Below, piece by piece: positions 57,825-59,155 of a DNA stretch of 59,155 nt. Source of the DNA: DATBDN01 sp036269895 (GTDB lineage Bacteria; Actinomycetota; Thermoleophilia; Solirubrobacterales; Thermoleophilaceae); contig DATBDN010000150.1 in the NCBI GenBank assembly GCA_036269895.1, positions 1 to 59,155 of the forward strand. The letters run 5' to 3'. Below the pieces are notes generated by a model. That model saw only the letters and a program-made list of their open reading frames with translations, was not told the DNA's origin and made no database searches. Both the position numbers and the translations under genes were made by a program. How positions within the stretch are numbered: position 1 is the stretch's first letter; each line of letters begins with the position of its first letter.

Positions 57825-58231
57825 CAGTCGTGCTGCTTCGTCTCGACGTGGGTGACGGGCAGCCCCGAGGCGCGCTGGGCCTTCGACGGCAGGTCCAGCT
57901 TCAGCCACTTCGAGGCCCGGATCGGCAGCGTCGAGATCACGATCTCGTCGAATTCCCCGAAGTTGACGGCGTCCTGCACCGCCGCTACGGGATCCGAGTC
58001 CCCGACCGAGCCTTCGACGTTCAGTCCCTCCGCGCGGAACTTCTCGAGCGCCGCATCGAGGTGCGGCTGAGTGTGCTCACGCGCCGCGTCGGGGTCGGCT
58101 GCCTTCTCGAGCACGCCTCCGCTGGCGGGCACCACGAGTACGTACTCATGCTCGGCCCCCCTGCCCTTCAGCGCCTCCAACAGCTCCGGCGACTCCGCCG
58201 TCTTGTTCGCAACTACGAGGATCCGCGCCAT
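57824..58231 (-). CDS. Universal-stress-like protein
   Basis: 135 residues. ARILVVANKTAESPELLEAL begins an alpha/beta fold; VGDSDPVAAVQDAV and FDEIVISTLP are typical of USP-like domains, but the ATP-binding G-rich loop is not obvious. Role probably in stress response. One-base overlap with the small zinc protein; 10 bp after the UDG-fold gene. Confidence 0.8.
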   Translation of the reverse strand: MARILVVANKTAESPELLEALKGRGAEHEYVLVVPASGGVLEKAADPDAAREHTQPHLDAALEKFRAEGLNVEGSVGDSDPVAAVQDAVNFGEFDEIVISTLPIRASKWLKLDLPSKAQRASGLPVTHVETKQHD

Positions 58232-58241
58232 GCTGTGGACC

Positions 58242-58904
58242 TTAATACGGCGGCAGATCTGCGTACCAGTCGCCGAGGGTCCGGAACGCGCGCCAGAACT
58301 CGCGCTTGGCTCCCTCGTCGTCGAGCGACCGGTCGATGTCGGGGCACCAGATCGCCTCGCAGCTCGGCGTCAGGCGCTGGATCACGCCCGGCTCGGCTGC
58401 GAGCCGCCGTCCGAGTGGCACGCCGATGTCGTTCAGCTCCTCGAGCGCCTCGTCGCCCATCACCACGACCATCCGCGGCTGCACGATCGCGAACTCCTGC
58501 ACCACCCGCGCCCGGCACTCCGGCGCCGCCAGGTCGGTGTCACCGACCGGACACTTCACGAACACCGTGCCGTAGATCGCCAGCGGGTCTATGCCCAGCC
58601 GCTTGAAGCTCTTCATCAAGGCGCTCCCGGCGCGCCCGTAGAACGCCACGCCCTCCTCGATCTCCGACGGCATCGGCGCGTACTTCAGGAGCATGATGTC
58701 CGCCTGCGGGTGACCAGAGCCCAGTACCGGCATCAGGTTCCCGCGGGGGCAGTGCTCGCAGTTCTGGATCTCGCGCGTGAGCGTGTTCAGCTCGCGTATC
58801 GCGCGCTCCAGGTACTTCTCACGTATCTCATCGTCGGTAGCCGGCATCGATCGCCCCGCGACCGTTTTCGCCTCCGGCTTGGAGCGTCCTGCGGCCTGCA
58901 TCAT
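58242..58904 (-). CDS. Divergent UDG-superfamily protein with iron-sulfur cysteines
   Basis: 220 residues. Four cysteines (49, 52, 118, 130) fit the type-4/5 UDG cluster pattern CxxC...C...C, and FYGRAGSALMKSF matches FVGRAG. The catalytic motif GEAPGxxED reads KYAPMPSEIEEG, and the C-terminal HPS motif is not recognisable (WCPDIDRSL). It is probably not a normal uracil glycosylase. It could act on another damaged base or bind DNA only. Overlaps the PHP gene by 4 bp. Confidence 0.8.
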   Translation of the reverse strand: MMQAAGRSKPEAKTVAGRSMPATDDEIREKYLERAIRELNTLTREIQNCEHCPRGNLMPVLGSGHPQADIMLLKYAPMPSEIEEGVAFYGRAGSALMKSFKRLGIDPLAIYGTVFVKCPVGDTDLAAPECRARVVQEFAIVQPRMVVVMGDEALEELNDIGVPLGRRLAAEPGVIQRLTPSCEAIWCPDIDRSLDDEGAKREFWRAFRTLGDWYADLPPY

Positions 58905-59155
58905 TTCTTCCGCCGAGTCTTCGTCTGGATGAATTTGAGCGTCTGGACGTAGAGCAAGCTCTTCGGCTTGCGGATGATGTCCGCCTCGCGCAGCGACTCC
59001 AGGAACTCCTCGGGCCCGTCGAAGTCGCGCATGCGAATCCGCACCGAGCCCAGCCCCTGCGGCACGTGGCTGTCCGACCCGGCACCCGCCGGGATCCGGT
59101 ACTTGCGGGCGAACTTGACGGCCTCCTCGTTGAACGACTTCACGGCCACCCGCGC
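58901..59155 (-). CDS. PHP-domain protein (5' end beyond window)
   Basis: About 85 C-terminal residues are visible; the frame runs off the right edge. GAGSDSHVPQGLGSVRIRM holds the Asp-Ser-His of the PHP metal centre, then a helix and a basic tail. PHP proteins are phosphoesterases, often acting on DNA or nucleotides. It overlaps the UDG-fold gene (ATGA), which suggests a shared DNA-related role. Confidence 0.85.
   Translation of the reverse strand, partial: ARVAVKSFNEEAVKFARKYRIPAGAGSDSHVPQGLGSVRIRMRDFDGPEEFLESLREADIIRKPKSLLYVQTLKFIQTKTRRKK

Noticed and set aside
1..59155. CRISPR arrays, rRNA genes, insertion sequences, toxin-antitoxin pairs or phage genes
   Set aside because: No regularly spaced repeats, transposase, phage structural or rRNA motifs were seen on either strand; the only mobile-element evidence is the tRNA repeat pair.

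Overview
The window is about 70% GC, densely packed and rich in 1-20 bp gene overlaps. Its gene content (ECF42-type sigma factor with a YCII partner, manganese catalase, DUF6328 and DUF6458 membrane proteins, collagen-like repeat remnants, two E1/E2 2-oxoacid dehydrogenase sets) suggests an actinomycetote, most likely class Thermoleophilia (Solirubrobacterales/Gaiellales). That placement rests on gene style and remembered family distribution, not on a marker tree.

Layout. 1-1.4 kb: 3'-truncated ECF sigma factor and YCII protein. 1.5-3.96 kb: a decayed region bounded by two identical 44-bp copies of the 3' half of tRNA-Ala(CGC); every recognisable gene inside is frameshifted, so it looks like a fossil tRNA-integrated element. 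4-9.8 kb: TetR regulator divergent from a nitrilase-family hydrolase and an APC permease, then a diguanylate cyclase and an acidic protein closed by a strong terminator. 9.8-14.6 kb: glutamate dehydrogenase, tRNA-Ala(TGC), Mn-catalase, and a rhomboid / small membrane protein / D,D-carboxypeptidase operon. 14.6-19.6 kb: a minus-strand operon E1alpha-E1beta-E2-lipB-lipA, a dehydrogenase complex together with the enzymes that make its lipoyl cofactor. 19.8-22.4 kb: cupin, membrane protein and acetolactate-synthase-like enzyme. 22.4-26.3 kb: operon of CoA-transferase III, ALDH, two paralogous NTF2-like proteins and a small basic protein. 26.2-28.8 kb: DUF6328 protein and an OmpR/HK two-component pair.

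28.8-38.2 kb: sugar and envelope functions (DegT aminotransferase, NAD epimerase, polysaccharide deacetylase, EamA exporter, secreted GH3, glycosyltransferase), then alanine dehydrogenase divergent from an enolase-superfamily protein. 38.2-44.9 kb: ferritin, degenerate GGDEF, and a second dehydrogenase complex (E1alpha-E1beta-E2 with an unusual acidic linker) with a small membrane protein, a DsbA/HCCA protein and dihydrolipoyl dehydrogenase. The single E3 could serve both complexes. 45-50.5 kb: thiE, a secreted glycosidase, and a TPP riboswitch controlling thiO-thiS-thiG. 50.5-59.2 kb: cupredoxin lipoprotein, ornithine carbamoyltransferase, nuclease, phasin/histone-like protein, metallopeptidase, RNA methyltransferase, a small methyltransferase, an exporter, a USP-like protein, a divergent UDG-fold protein and a truncated PHP protein.

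No CRISPR array, rRNA, intact transposase or intact integrase was seen. The most interesting items are the tRNA-bounded fossil element, the acidic linker and altered catalytic motif of the second E2, a 31-bp palindrome present in two intergenic copies, the thiO gene lacking a standard start codon behind its riboswitch, the CoA-transferase/ALDH/NTF2 cluster, and a UDG-fold protein whose catalytic motifs have changed while its iron-sulfur cysteines remain.
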